A DNA stretch of 6,678 nt from CAZZCU01 sp964652825 (GTDB lineage Bacteria; Bdellovibrionota_B; Oligoflexia; Oligoflexales; CAZZCU01), in NCBI GenBank assembly GCA_964652825.1, contig CAZZCU010000056.1:1-6678 (forward strand), given 5' to 3'. This document shows, in pieces, positions 1 through 6,454 of this stretch. The notes below the pieces were generated by a model. That model was not told the origin of the DNA. It saw only the letters and a list, made by a program, of their open reading frames with translations, and did not search any database. The translations under genes were made by a program, and so were the position numbers. The stretch's first letter is position 1. Each line of letters opens with the position of its first letter.

Positions 1-617
1 CGTAATTTCTGTAGCGCCGATTTTACTCGTCGCTCCAACTCCTCCATGGTGCAATCAGTATTGATGACGACTTGCGCACGCTTGGCCTTGTCGGCGGCGG
101 GCATTTGATTGGCGATAATTTTCTCGGCGGAAATAGCAAGTTCTGGCTGGCGGCGGCGGATGCGCTCAATTTGCGTTTCTTCCGAGCAATGCACGGCCCA
201 GATTTCGCGATACAGTTGGTAGGAGCCGGTTTCATATAACAAGGTTGCTTCATAGAACCAGGTCTGCGGTTGTTCGAGAATTTTCAAATCCCGCAAACGC
301 ACATCCAGTTCTTTGTGCAAAGCCGGATGTACGATGTTCTCCAGAGTTTGCTTTTGCTGTTGATCCTGAAAGATGATCGACGCCATCAGTTTGCGATTGA
401 GCGAACCATCTTCGCTGAGAACGCGTCCACCGAAGGCATCCACGATTTTAGCAATAGTGGGCGAGCCTGGGCGTACGGCAAGTCGAGCCAATTCGTCGGC
501 ATCCACGACCGGATAACCTTGCGCACGAATGATATTAGCAACGGTGGACTTGCCGCAGGCAATACCGCCGGTCAAACCGATACCATATTTTTTTTGAGCT
601 TCGAGCAACGCAATCAT
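1..617 (-). CDS. coaE: Dephospho-CoA kinase (3' end cut by window edge)
   Basis: Catalyses the last step of coenzyme A synthesis in the cytoplasm, ATP-dependent phosphorylation of the 3'-hydroxyl of dephospho-CoA. I translated the strand by hand: 205 codons lie in the window, about the usual full family length (around 200-206 aa), so only the extreme C-terminus is missing. Visible family landmarks: Walker A loop GGIACGKST at residues 17-25 after a first beta strand (GIGLT); DADELAR at 39-45, holding the likely catalytic aspartate; VHP at 96-98; a LLYETG segment (126-131) in place of the common PLLFE; an RIRRRQ lid (152-157); NQMPAADKAKRA (170-181); and VIN (184-186) before a terminal helix. 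The loop has Ala-Cys where Gly/Ser-Ser is common. The ATG lies 2 bases after the stop of the TPR-PEGA gene and has no clear Shine-Dalgarno, so translational coupling is likely. An A8 run covers codons 8-10. The family call is very secure. Confidence 0.95.
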   Translation of the reverse strand, partial: MIALLEAQKKYGIGLTGGIACGKSTVANIIRAQGYPVVDADELARLAVRPGSPTIAKIVDAFGGRVLSEDGSLNRKLMASIIFQDQQQKQTLENIVHPALHKELDVRLRDLKILEQPQTWFYEATLLYETGSYQLYREIWAVHCSEETQIERIRRRQPELAISAEKIIANQMPAADKAKRAQVVINTDCTMEELERRVKSALQKL

Positions 618-619
618 GA

Positions 620-2449
620 CTAGAAGTTTAGCTTTAGACTGAGACCGGCGCCAGGCTGGATTTCAGGATGTGCCGAATCCACGACCACGTTCAGGCTCCA
701 GTTGTGACTGAGGCCGGTGGTGCGTTCATCGGCGTCGTCGGAGCGCGGCTTGTAGGCGTTAGCTGCGTAGAGGTTTTGTGTATCAACGTTGCGATCATGA
801 ATTTCCAAGCCCAGACGCCGGCGCGGGCGTTTGCTTTTCTTGGGGGGTGCTGGTTTGTTGATATAGGCTTCGATAACGCCCAACGCCCACAGACCGCCGA
901 AGCCGATTAACGCCATCTGGGCGGTACTACGTGATTTATTGACATAAGCTTGTGACTGATCGACATATGCCTGACGTTCCTCGACGCTTAACTCTTCATT
1001 GGCAGCAACTTGTTGGGCGACGGCGATTTGCTCGTCGGCTTTGGAGTTATTACTCATATACATGTAGATAGCCAGACCTTCGGCGGCGGCAAAACCTAGG
1101 CCGAGCAGATAGTTGCCGTTTTGGAACTGGCCAGCACCAAACGGCAATAGCTTGACGAAGTCGGATTGGCCGCTGTTAGACGCCGACGCTGTCGTTTTTT
1201 TGGTTCGTTTTTTCGGGGCGCGTTTTTGCTGCCTGATGGAATTCGCCACCGGATCACCGATATCGGGCGCACCATCGCTATAATAGTCCGGTGGTGGCGG
1301 GGCCGACGACGCTGGAGGTGGATAGCCGGTAGCCGGCGGCGGCATGTAAGGCTGCTGATAGGGTTGTTGATAGTAAGGCAATGGTTGCTGATACATCGGT
1401 GCCTGGTATACAGGTGGCGGTGCAACATACATGGGAGGCGGTTGTTGGTAGACGGGAGCCGGTTGTTGATACATCGGTGCCGGTGGCTGCTGCATTTGTT
1501 GCTGGTAAACCGGCTGTTGCGCTTGCGGGCGCGCTTGTACCCGCGGCCCCTGCATGCCATAAGCGGCGGCCGAACCATCGAGTGCAAACTCGCTGGCCAG
1601 ATCACGACCGGCGACGGCTGGATCGACGGGAGCTTCCTGGTCCTTAAATAAATCCACGCCTGGATCGGGCAATGGTACTTGGCTTTTGCCGCCCTGATTG
1701 GCTTGCGATGCTACCGATGCTGGTGTCGGCGGCGGTGCTTTGGGTTTGGGTGGCGGAATTTTATCGAGATTTACCGTGATAATGTTTTCGTGATTGGCGT
1801 GGATGGTGGTCGTCACGCGTTTGGTAATATGACCTTTCGCAGCGATCTCCAGCAATAACTTGCCCGGATCAGCTTCAATGCGATTGCCAACGTTGCCGGC
1901 AAGAATACCATCGATGGTGATCGTTGCGCCTGGTACGTTGGAATTGACTAGCAACGAGGTGGTTTTGGCCGCTTTGCCGGCGATAGGTGTATTGCCGCGG
2001 GCGGGTGTTGCCGGTTTTGCCGCCGCCGGGCGCGTTGGGGTTTTTTGTGCGTTGAAGTAAGCAATGACGGATTCATCGAGGACTTCCGCCGGAGAAATCT
2101 GTGTGCTTGGATCAAGACGCAATGCGGCTTGGAAGTTGGCGGCGGCGTTGGTTCTCTTGCCGAGCATGTATTCGCAGATACCAAGCAGTTTGTGAACTTT
2201 GGCTTTATCCTTGGCGACGCGGGTCGTCGGCAATGCCTGGCGCAAAGCTGCTTCCGCGCCTTTGAAGTCGCCGGTCATATAACGTTTGTTACCTTCGGCA
2301 TAGGTGCGTGCTTGAGTGCTCGGAATCGGCAAGGCGCCGCCCCACAATAGTGTAAACGACAGCAAATAAACGAGACACGCACGCACAACGCCCGCCGCTG
2401 TTCGGGACAGCGTTCGCATGGTTGAGTGATGGCGTTGCGTTCTTGGCAT
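620..2449 (-). CDS. Secreted TPR and PEGA domain protein with Tyr/Gln/Pro-rich linker and hydrophobic C-terminal module
   Basis: A 609-aa protein of unknown exact function. Order of parts: a basic N-region and hydrophobic core (about 23-40) ending in a probable signal peptidase site after TQA (45-47); a TPR-like helical region (48-115: YAEGNKRYMTGDFKGAEAAL, then LLGICEYMLGKRTNAAANFQAAL); a Pro/Ala linker; a PEGA domain (about 163-230) with SNVPGATITIDG and a later DPGKLLLEIAAKGH; a Pro-rich stretch; a Tyr/Gln/Pro-rich low-complexity segment (301-390); a basic patch (409-419); then LLPFGAGQFQNGNY (435-447) with two hydrophobic helices (about 446-464 and 511-529) separated by a charged helix. 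That last module resembles DUF5683-like proteins. The chain ends in Phe, as many outer-membrane barrel proteins do, but no barrel is evident. Known TPR and PEGA domains bind proteins or envelope components. Its ATG lies 5 bases after the kinase stop, so the two are probably co-translated. A start at Met11 (2419) would give a more usual signal peptide. Confidence 0.85.
   Translation of the reverse strand: MPRTQRHHSTMRTLSRTAAGVVRACLVYLLSFTLLWGGALPIPSTQARTYAEGNKRYMTGDFKGAEAALRQALPTTRVAKDKAKVHKLLGICEYMLGKRTNAAANFQAALRLDPSTQISPAEVLDESVIAYFNAQKTPTRPAAAKPATPARGNTPIAGKAAKTTSLLVNSNVPGATITIDGILAGNVGNRIEADPGKLLLEIAAKGHITKRVTTTIHANHENIITVNLDKIPPPKPKAPPPTPASVASQANQGGKSQVPLPDPGVDLFKDQEAPVDPAVAGRDLASEFALDGSAAAYGMQGPRVQARPQAQQPVYQQQMQQPPAPMYQQPAPVYQQPPPMYVAPPPVYQAPMYQQPLPYYQQPYQQPYMPPPATGYPPPASSAPPPPDYYSDGAPDIGDPVANSIRQQKRAPKKRTKKTTASASNSGQSDFVKLLPFGAGQFQNGNYLLGLGFAAAEGLAIYMYMSNNSKADEQIAVAQQVAANEELSVEERQAYVDQSQAYVNKSRSTAQMALIGFGGLWALGVIEAYINKPAPPKKSKRPRRRLGLEIHDRNVDTQNLYAANAYKPRSDDADERTTGLSHNWSLNVVVDSAHPEIQPGAGLSLKLNF
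1310..1549 (-). repeat. Low-complexity Tyr/Gln/Pro-rich coding repeat
   Basis: This stretch encodes residues 301-380 of the TPR-PEGA protein, a degenerate array of units such as PVYQQ, PMYQQP and PYQQPY. At the DNA level, 1383-1403 and 1461-1481 match at 20 of 21 positions and lie 78 bases (26 codons) apart, in frame. This suggests expansion by in-frame duplication. The composition also leaves long open frames on the other strand and in a second minus-strand frame, which are not genes. The segment is probably a flexible extended spacer in the periplasm. Confidence 0.75.
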
Positions 2450-2454
2450 CGTCG

Positions 2455-4791
2455 CTATTGCTCCGCTTTAATTCTAAATTCACCGTTAACTGTCAAGCTG
2501 CCCGCCGGATCAGGCAGCCAAAATTCACGCTCCATGACTTTATCCTTGTGCGTTATGCGGATGCGATAACGCCCGGTCGGCAGGTATTCTGAGTGCCAGG
2601 CTGTTGTCATGCTGAATTGTTTGAGAATGCGACCGTCGGCATTCATGATTGCCACCGTAACCGGCAACGGCGCAGCTCTGATCTTCAGCGGATGAATACT
2701 GGCTGCTTGCAGAATCACATTTGGTACGCGCGTACGCTCGCCGGCTTTGGCATGGATCGTTACTTTGTGGGTGCTGTGATTGGAGCGTCGCAGTTCAATG
2801 TAATTATTTCCTGCTTTTACCTTCAGCCAACCGCTGTTGGTGGTTTCATCGAGAGTTGTGCCGTAACGCTTGCCGTTGACAAAAATTTCCGCCGCCGGCT
2901 GCGAACTCAACATGATAAAGGCATCATCATTGGCTGCCGGTTTATCATCGGCTGCAATCGGCCTTTTGGGGGCGATTGCTACTGTGCTTGTTGCAGGCGT
3001 GGTCATGTTGGGCGTTGATGCAACACCTGGCGGTGTTGATTGCTTGCCAGCGGTTGTTGCTGCGCTGCCAGTACCGCGTTCGGCTGTATCAGCATTGGTT
3101 TTTTTTCTGGTTTCGCTGCGAGTAGTCGTGTCATTAGCGACATTAGCGAGGCGTGGCGATGTGGTCTTATCGCGTTTGCTTCTTTTCTCCGCATTCTTTT
3201 TGCTCGCCGGTGTGGATGTTGTTTCCACGTTGGCGGCGTTTGTTTCGCTGGATTTTGCTTCCGGCGCGGTAATCGCAGTGTCGCGTTCCGGCACAGCTGC
3301 TGGTGTATGTGATCGCGGACGATTGGTGGGTGCAGGTTGTTTTATGTCGGGTTTTACCTGCACTTGATCCAGACGCTGACTCATGCTCCAAAAACCCAGC
3401 GCGGCGGCGAATAGCAGTAAGCCGACCGTGAAGGCGCCGACAAAAGATGAAAGTACCCCGGGACGATAGTACGTTTTTACTACGGCCTGGCGCGGAGATG
3501 GCTGTTGGGGTCGACGCTGACGCTGCTGTTGTGCGGGTGATCGAGCTTTTTTGCGGTTGTTGGCGGCCGGTCGCGGCGGCATGAATTGCGATGGTACCAT
3601 GTGATCGCGGCGCGGCGCGTTCACTGGCGCGACCGACTTGCGGCTCCAGGCTGGTGTGACCGCCGCTGGCGCGGGTTTTTCGAGCGCGCTTTGATTGTGC
3701 GCACGAATATGTTCGATCGCTTGCGTGGCGCCCGGACGCAGAATCTGCGTTGGCTCTACCTGCTCTTTGCTGACGGCAAACGGATATGAGGTCTTCGTTG
3801 ACGGCACCGGTTGGATACGACGTGTGGGCTCATTCAAAGCCGCGTTTTTATCGGTATCGTCACCGCCTTTGGCTGCGTTCTGGCCCTTGCGCAGCAGGCG
3901 TGCGTTGAAGGTTTTGCGGTCCGCGCAGAAACGTTCGAGTTCGATATGGCTTTCATCAAAGCCCTGCGATTTGAGATAAGCATCGATATCGCTGCCCAGT
4001 TGAGTCGCGGCTGCATGACGCTGTGACGGTTGCTTGGCGATGGCTTTGCAGATGATGGCATCAACTTGCGGTGACAGGCCGGGAATAAAAAAGCGCGGCG
4101 GTGTGAACCCACCTTCGATAATTTTGACGACCACATCATGCATCGAGTTGCCAGCATAAGGTAGGCGACCGGTGATGATTTCGTAAAACAACACGCCCAG
4201 GCTGTAGATATCGCTGCGCAGATCGATGTCTTTGCCGCGGATTTGTTCGGGTGACATGTAGCTTGGCGAGCCCATGAAGGTGCCGGTTTGCGTCATCGAA
4301 TTGTGATGCGTGTCTTTGGCAATGCCAAAATCCATTAGCTTGATGAGGCCGGTGGTGGTGAGCATGACGTTTTCCGGTTTGATGTCACGATGCACCAGAC
4401 CGTTGTCGTGAGCTGCTTGTAAAGCTTTGCAGACTTCGCGCACGATACAGCAAGCGACGACCGGATGCAGGCGATTATGGGCGAAGTGCTGAACGAACTC
4501 GGAGATATTGTGGCCTTTGATGATTTCGGTGACGATCCATAATTGCTCGGAGTCGGTGCCGGAGTAGTCGTAGATTTTGACGATGTTGCTGTGTTCCAGA
4601 CTGGAGACCGCTTGGGCTTCGAGCTGGAAGCGTTTGCGAATCTCGTCATTCTCGGCCATGTGTTTGTGGAGAACTTTGATGGCGACTTTGCGTCCCAGCT
4701 TTTGATCCAGCGCAATATAAACGTTCGCCATCCCACCTTCGCCGATGCGATCGAGGATGCGGTAACGTCCACCTAGGATCTGATTGCGCAC
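2455..4791 (-). CDS. Membrane-anchored Ser/Thr protein kinase (PknB-like) with extracytoplasmic PEGA domain
   Basis: A Hanks-type kinase phosphorylating Ser/Thr on protein targets; 778 aa from the chosen GTG. Kinase domain about 8-273: glycine loop IGEGGMANV (16-24), ATP-binding Lys39 in VAIK, alpha-C Glu58, catalytic HRDIKPEN (134-141; Asp136, Lys138, Asn141), DFG (154-156), activation-loop TGTFMGSPSYMSPEQ with phosphoacceptor candidates Thr169 and Thr171. All catalytic residues are present, so it should be active. A Pro/Gln/basic juxtamembrane region follows, ending in a positively charged stretch before one transmembrane helix (about 446-468). Outside lie a roughly 150-residue Thr/Ala/Pro/Lys-rich linker, a PEGA domain (about 622-695, with AEIFVNGKRYGTT) and a last beta-rich domain (about 700-778) that I do not recognise. 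GTG at 4791 is preferred over the upstream TTG at 4836 because it has GGTGGAG 8 bases ahead and starts just before the LGGRYRIL strand; the TTG has no such site. The stop is 5 bases before the TPR-PEGA start. Confidence 0.93.
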   Translation of the reverse strand: MRNQILGGRYRILDRIGEGGMANVYIALDQKLGRKVAIKVLHKHMAENDEIRKRFQLEAQAVSSLEHSNIVKIYDYSGTDSEQLWIVTEIIKGHNISEFVQHFAHNRLHPVVACCIVREVCKALQAAHDNGLVHRDIKPENVMLTTTGLIKLMDFGIAKDTHHNSMTQTGTFMGSPSYMSPEQIRGKDIDLRSDIYSLGVLFYEIITGRLPYAGNSMHDVVVKIIEGGFTPPRFFIPGLSPQVDAIICKAIAKQPSQRHAAATQLGSDIDAYLKSQGFDESHIELERFCADRKTFNARLLRKGQNAAKGGDDTDKNAALNEPTRRIQPVPSTKTSYPFAVSKEQVEPTQILRPGATQAIEHIRAHNQSALEKPAPAAVTPAWSRKSVAPVNAPRRDHMVPSQFMPPRPAANNRKKARSPAQQQRQRRPQQPSPRQAVVKTYYRPGVLSSFVGAFTVGLLLFAAALGFWSMSQRLDQVQVKPDIKQPAPTNRPRSHTPAAVPERDTAITAPEAKSSETNAANVETTSTPASKKNAEKRSKRDKTTSPRLANVANDTTTRSETRKKTNADTAERGTGSAATTAGKQSTPPGVASTPNMTTPATSTVAIAPKRPIAADDKPAANDDAFIMLSSQPAAEIFVNGKRYGTTLDETTNSGWLKVKAGNNYIELRRSNHSTHKVTIHAKAGERTRVPNVILQAASIHPLKIRAAPLPVTVAIMNADGRILKQFSMTTAWHSEYLPTGRYRIRITHKDKVMEREFWLPDPAGSLTVNGEFRIKAEQ
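2461..2464 (-). promoter_or_regulatory. Shine-Dalgarno GGAG for the TPR-PEGA gene, inside the kinase 3' end
   Basis: GGAG lies 11 bases ahead of the ATG at 2449 and overlaps the last sense codons of the kinase gene. The spacing is a little long. Together with the 5-base gap between the genes it supports the upstream Met over Met11 and suggests coupled translation. Confidence 0.5.
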
Positions 4792-4972
4792 GCGTTGGTC
4801 TCCACCACTAAGCGTGATCGCGCAGGAAAGCTTCAATACATATCCATGCTGCGATCGAAAATTTACCTGTCTAGATGCATCTTAGGTATCGGTAAGCTGG
4901 CGAATTATCTTGAGGTTCGGGGCTTTGCTGGGGGTAAATGCCAAGTGCGGAGCGTTTCGGCTTTGACGCCGG
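4792..4972. other. 181-bp non-coding gap between the nucleotidase and kinase genes
   Basis: The only sizeable non-coding stretch. If the kinase started at TTG 4836 the gap would be 136 bp. On the minus strand I see a -10-like GATAAT with no -35 element at the usual spacing, a TTGGCA with no -10 downstream, and short direct repeats of CAAAGCC (complement of 4959-4965 and 4921-4927). There is no strong GC hairpin followed by a T run, so no intrinsic terminator for the nucleotidase gene can be claimed. A short reading frame, MDMY, runs from 4847 to 4833 ahead of the kinase. The gap may carry a kinase promoter, but none can be named. Confidence 0.55.
4800..4806 (-). promoter_or_regulatory. Shine-Dalgarno GGTGGAG deciding the kinase GTG start
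   Basis: GGTGGAG, with its GGAG core 8 bases before the GTG at 4791, is at ideal spacing. It lies inside what would be the coding region if the TTG at 4836 were used, and that TTG has no comparable site. It is the main reason for choosing the shorter kinase. Confidence 0.75.
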
Positions 4973-6430
4973 TTAAAGATCGTGCGGCAGCAGATCGCGG
5001 GTCGAGGTAAAGCGTTTAAAAGGGCTGTAAAAACGCAGGTTTGATACGGAACCAGTATACAAACAGGCGTATTGTTCGACTTGTTGGGCAAAACGACTCT
5101 TTTCCAGACCGACTTTCATGAGTTCACCCCATACCGGATGGATGGCCTGTTCGCGATCTTTGATAAGTTCGCGAATTTGTCGATCAATATCCTGTAATTC
5201 CTTCTCTTTAGCATTGAGTTTGCTACTGAGTTTCTCGATATCGCGTGCCAAAATTTTGACACGTTTAATTTTATTCGCCGCATGCGCCGTTTGTAGCTGA
5301 AAATTAGCCACTGACAGGCGGTTACGCATGATCTGGATTTTCTCGTCAAGGACTTCTCGCTCGCGCATTAGCTGCTCAATTTCAGTGAGCATGGCACTGT
5401 GTTCTTCGAGCAACGGCAATTCTTTGGCGAGTTCAGGCACGACTAGCATCGTGCGCCAATTCAAACGGCCCTTGGAGGTGATGATATCGCCGTAAACATG
5501 ATCGCCGGCATACAATATTTCGTCGCCGTGAAAACCGGTCAGCTTTTGAAACAAATCGGCGCTGCCGCCATGATAAATATGATTGCGTAGCAGCGGTCCC
5601 TTTTGCTTATGGATTGCGCCGGTCTTGGCATCGACTTCCGAAAATGGTTTGCCGCTGGTGAAGAACTCGGGTTTGCCGGCACCAACGATAATGATGTCAA
5701 AGTAATCCTGCCAGGAAACATCCGGGGCTTTCGGATCATGCAGCAGGTGTGCCATGACCATGTTGGTGTATTCCCAGTTGGAGTTGGTGAGCAGAAACAA
5801 TGATTTGCCGCCTTCAATCATGCGTTGCAGGGCTTTGGCGAGATCAGGATCGCGCGTAAAAAATTTGGCTGGATTACGCATGACTTCATTTTTGATGCTG
5901 CCATCCTGATGACTGAGATCGATAAAACGGCGTAGATCAGAATAAATTTCTTTGTAGGATTTTTTGATACGACCGGGATTCTTGTTCATGAATTCGACAA
6001 TTTCAGCGAACAAATGGACTTCGCTTAGCGCAAAAAAAGTGTCGACGGATAGAAATTGATCCGCCTTGTAGCTCTCGGAATTATAGAGTTTGTGGCGTTC
6101 TTCTTTTTTTAGCTGCCGTTTACCATGGTACGCGTATTTGACATATTTGTAGCAATCGACTTTCAGCAAGTGACCGCGCTCACGATCAACCAACAGACCG
6201 CGAATCACCGCGTTAACGTCAAATTTCAGTTTTGCCAGTTCCTTGGGATAGCCGGCTTTAATAAATTTATTCAAGGTGGCTTTGAATGCCAGTGTTTCAA
6301 AGTTAATGCTGTTGTATATGGCCAGCGTGTGATCCATATCAAAGCCGATGGCTTTGATCGAACTCATGTTGAGCGAGCGATTGACGAAGATGCGTTGCCA
6401 TTTTTTCAGCTTGATATTAGGTGCTTGCAA
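4973..6430 (-). CDS. HAD-superfamily 5'-nucleotidase, cN-II (NT5C2)-like
   Basis: A 485-aa cytoplasmic enzyme of the HAD-IG 5'-nucleotidase family, expected to dephosphorylate purine nucleoside monophosphates such as IMP or GMP (substrate inferred from eukaryotic cN-II). All HAD motifs are present: motif I FDMDHTLA (30-37; nucleophile Asp31, acid/base Asp33), motif II LLTNSNWEYT (213-222), motif III Lys253 in GKPEFF, and motif IV YAGDHVYGD (307-315; Asp310, Asp315). Further cN-II-like landmarks are IFVNRSL (14-20), GHLLKVD (86-92), VDAKTG (266-271), HGGS (287-290) and WRTMLVVPELA (325-335). The C-terminal FAQQVEQYACLYTGSVSN also aligns by eye. A charged helical stretch (about 345-430) looks like a coiled coil longer than in human cN-II. 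The TTG start is kept because IFVNRSL lies before the first ATG (Met22, 6367) and because GGAG lies 8 bases upstream. The PilZ gene ends 24 bases ahead, so the two probably share a transcript. Confidence 0.92.
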   Translation of the reverse strand: MQAPNIKLKKWQRIFVNRSLNMSSIKAIGFDMDHTLAIYNSINFETLAFKATLNKFIKAGYPKELAKLKFDVNAVIRGLLVDRERGHLLKVDCYKYVKYAYHGKRQLKKEERHKLYNSESYKADQFLSVDTFFALSEVHLFAEIVEFMNKNPGRIKKSYKEIYSDLRRFIDLSHQDGSIKNEVMRNPAKFFTRDPDLAKALQRMIEGGKSLFLLTNSNWEYTNMVMAHLLHDPKAPDVSWQDYFDIIIVGAGKPEFFTSGKPFSEVDAKTGAIHKQKGPLLRNHIYHGGSADLFQKLTGFHGDEILYAGDHVYGDIITSKGRLNWRTMLVVPELAKELPLLEEHSAMLTEIEQLMREREVLDEKIQIMRNRLSVANFQLQTAHAANKIKRVKILARDIEKLSSKLNAKEKELQDIDRQIRELIKDREQAIHPVWGELMKVGLEKSRFAQQVEQYACLYTGSVSNLRFYSPFKRFTSTRDLLPHDL

Positions 6431-6438
6431 AACCCAAT

Positions 6439-6442
6439 CTCC
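6439..6442 (-). promoter_or_regulatory. Shine-Dalgarno GGAG deciding the nucleotidase TTG start
   Basis: GGAG stands 8 bases before the TTG at 6430, in the 24-base gap after the PilZ stop. The first in-frame ATG, at 6367, has only C-rich sequence ahead of it with no such site. This agrees with the conserved FVNRSL residues lying between the two candidates. Confidence 0.75.
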
Positions 6443-6454
6443 GTTTTCTCGCTG

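Noticed and set aside
270..623. A 117-residue plus-strand frame at the left end
   Set aside because: It lies fully antisense to coaE, whose conserved motifs cover the same bases, and its product resembles no known family.
1096..1651. Long overlapping reading frames on both strands (a 169-residue minus frame and a 161-residue plus frame)
   Set aside because: They shadow the Tyr/Gln/Pro-rich part of the TPR-PEGA gene. Their products are Arg/His-rich low complexity, with no domain, and the biased codon composition explains the lack of stops.
2870..3367. A 165-residue plus-strand frame rich in Val, Ala and Leu that looks membrane-like
   Set aside because: It is antisense to the Thr/Ala/Pro-rich linker of the kinase. 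Hydrophobic translations are expected opposite such codons, and no separate gene context or start site supports it.
4792..4836. Kinase start at TTG 4836, adding 15 residues
   Set aside because: It has no Shine-Dalgarno, while the GTG at 4791 has GGTGGAG at ideal spacing and starts the protein just before the kinase domain.
4890..4918. Possible flagellar-type (sigma-28) promoter, CTCAA followed by CCGATA
   Set aside because: Both halves are imperfect and the spacing is off by one or two, so chance is as likely.
4930..4950. Possible sigma-54 promoter (TTGGCA followed by a GC) in the gap before the kinase
   Set aside because: The GG-to-GC spacing is 12 rather than the required 10, and the -12 part lacks TTGC.
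4945..4972. Possible terminator hairpin after the nucleotidase stop (CGGC, GTCAAA loop, GCCG)
   Set aside because: Only four base pairs and no T run follows; too weak for an intrinsic terminator.
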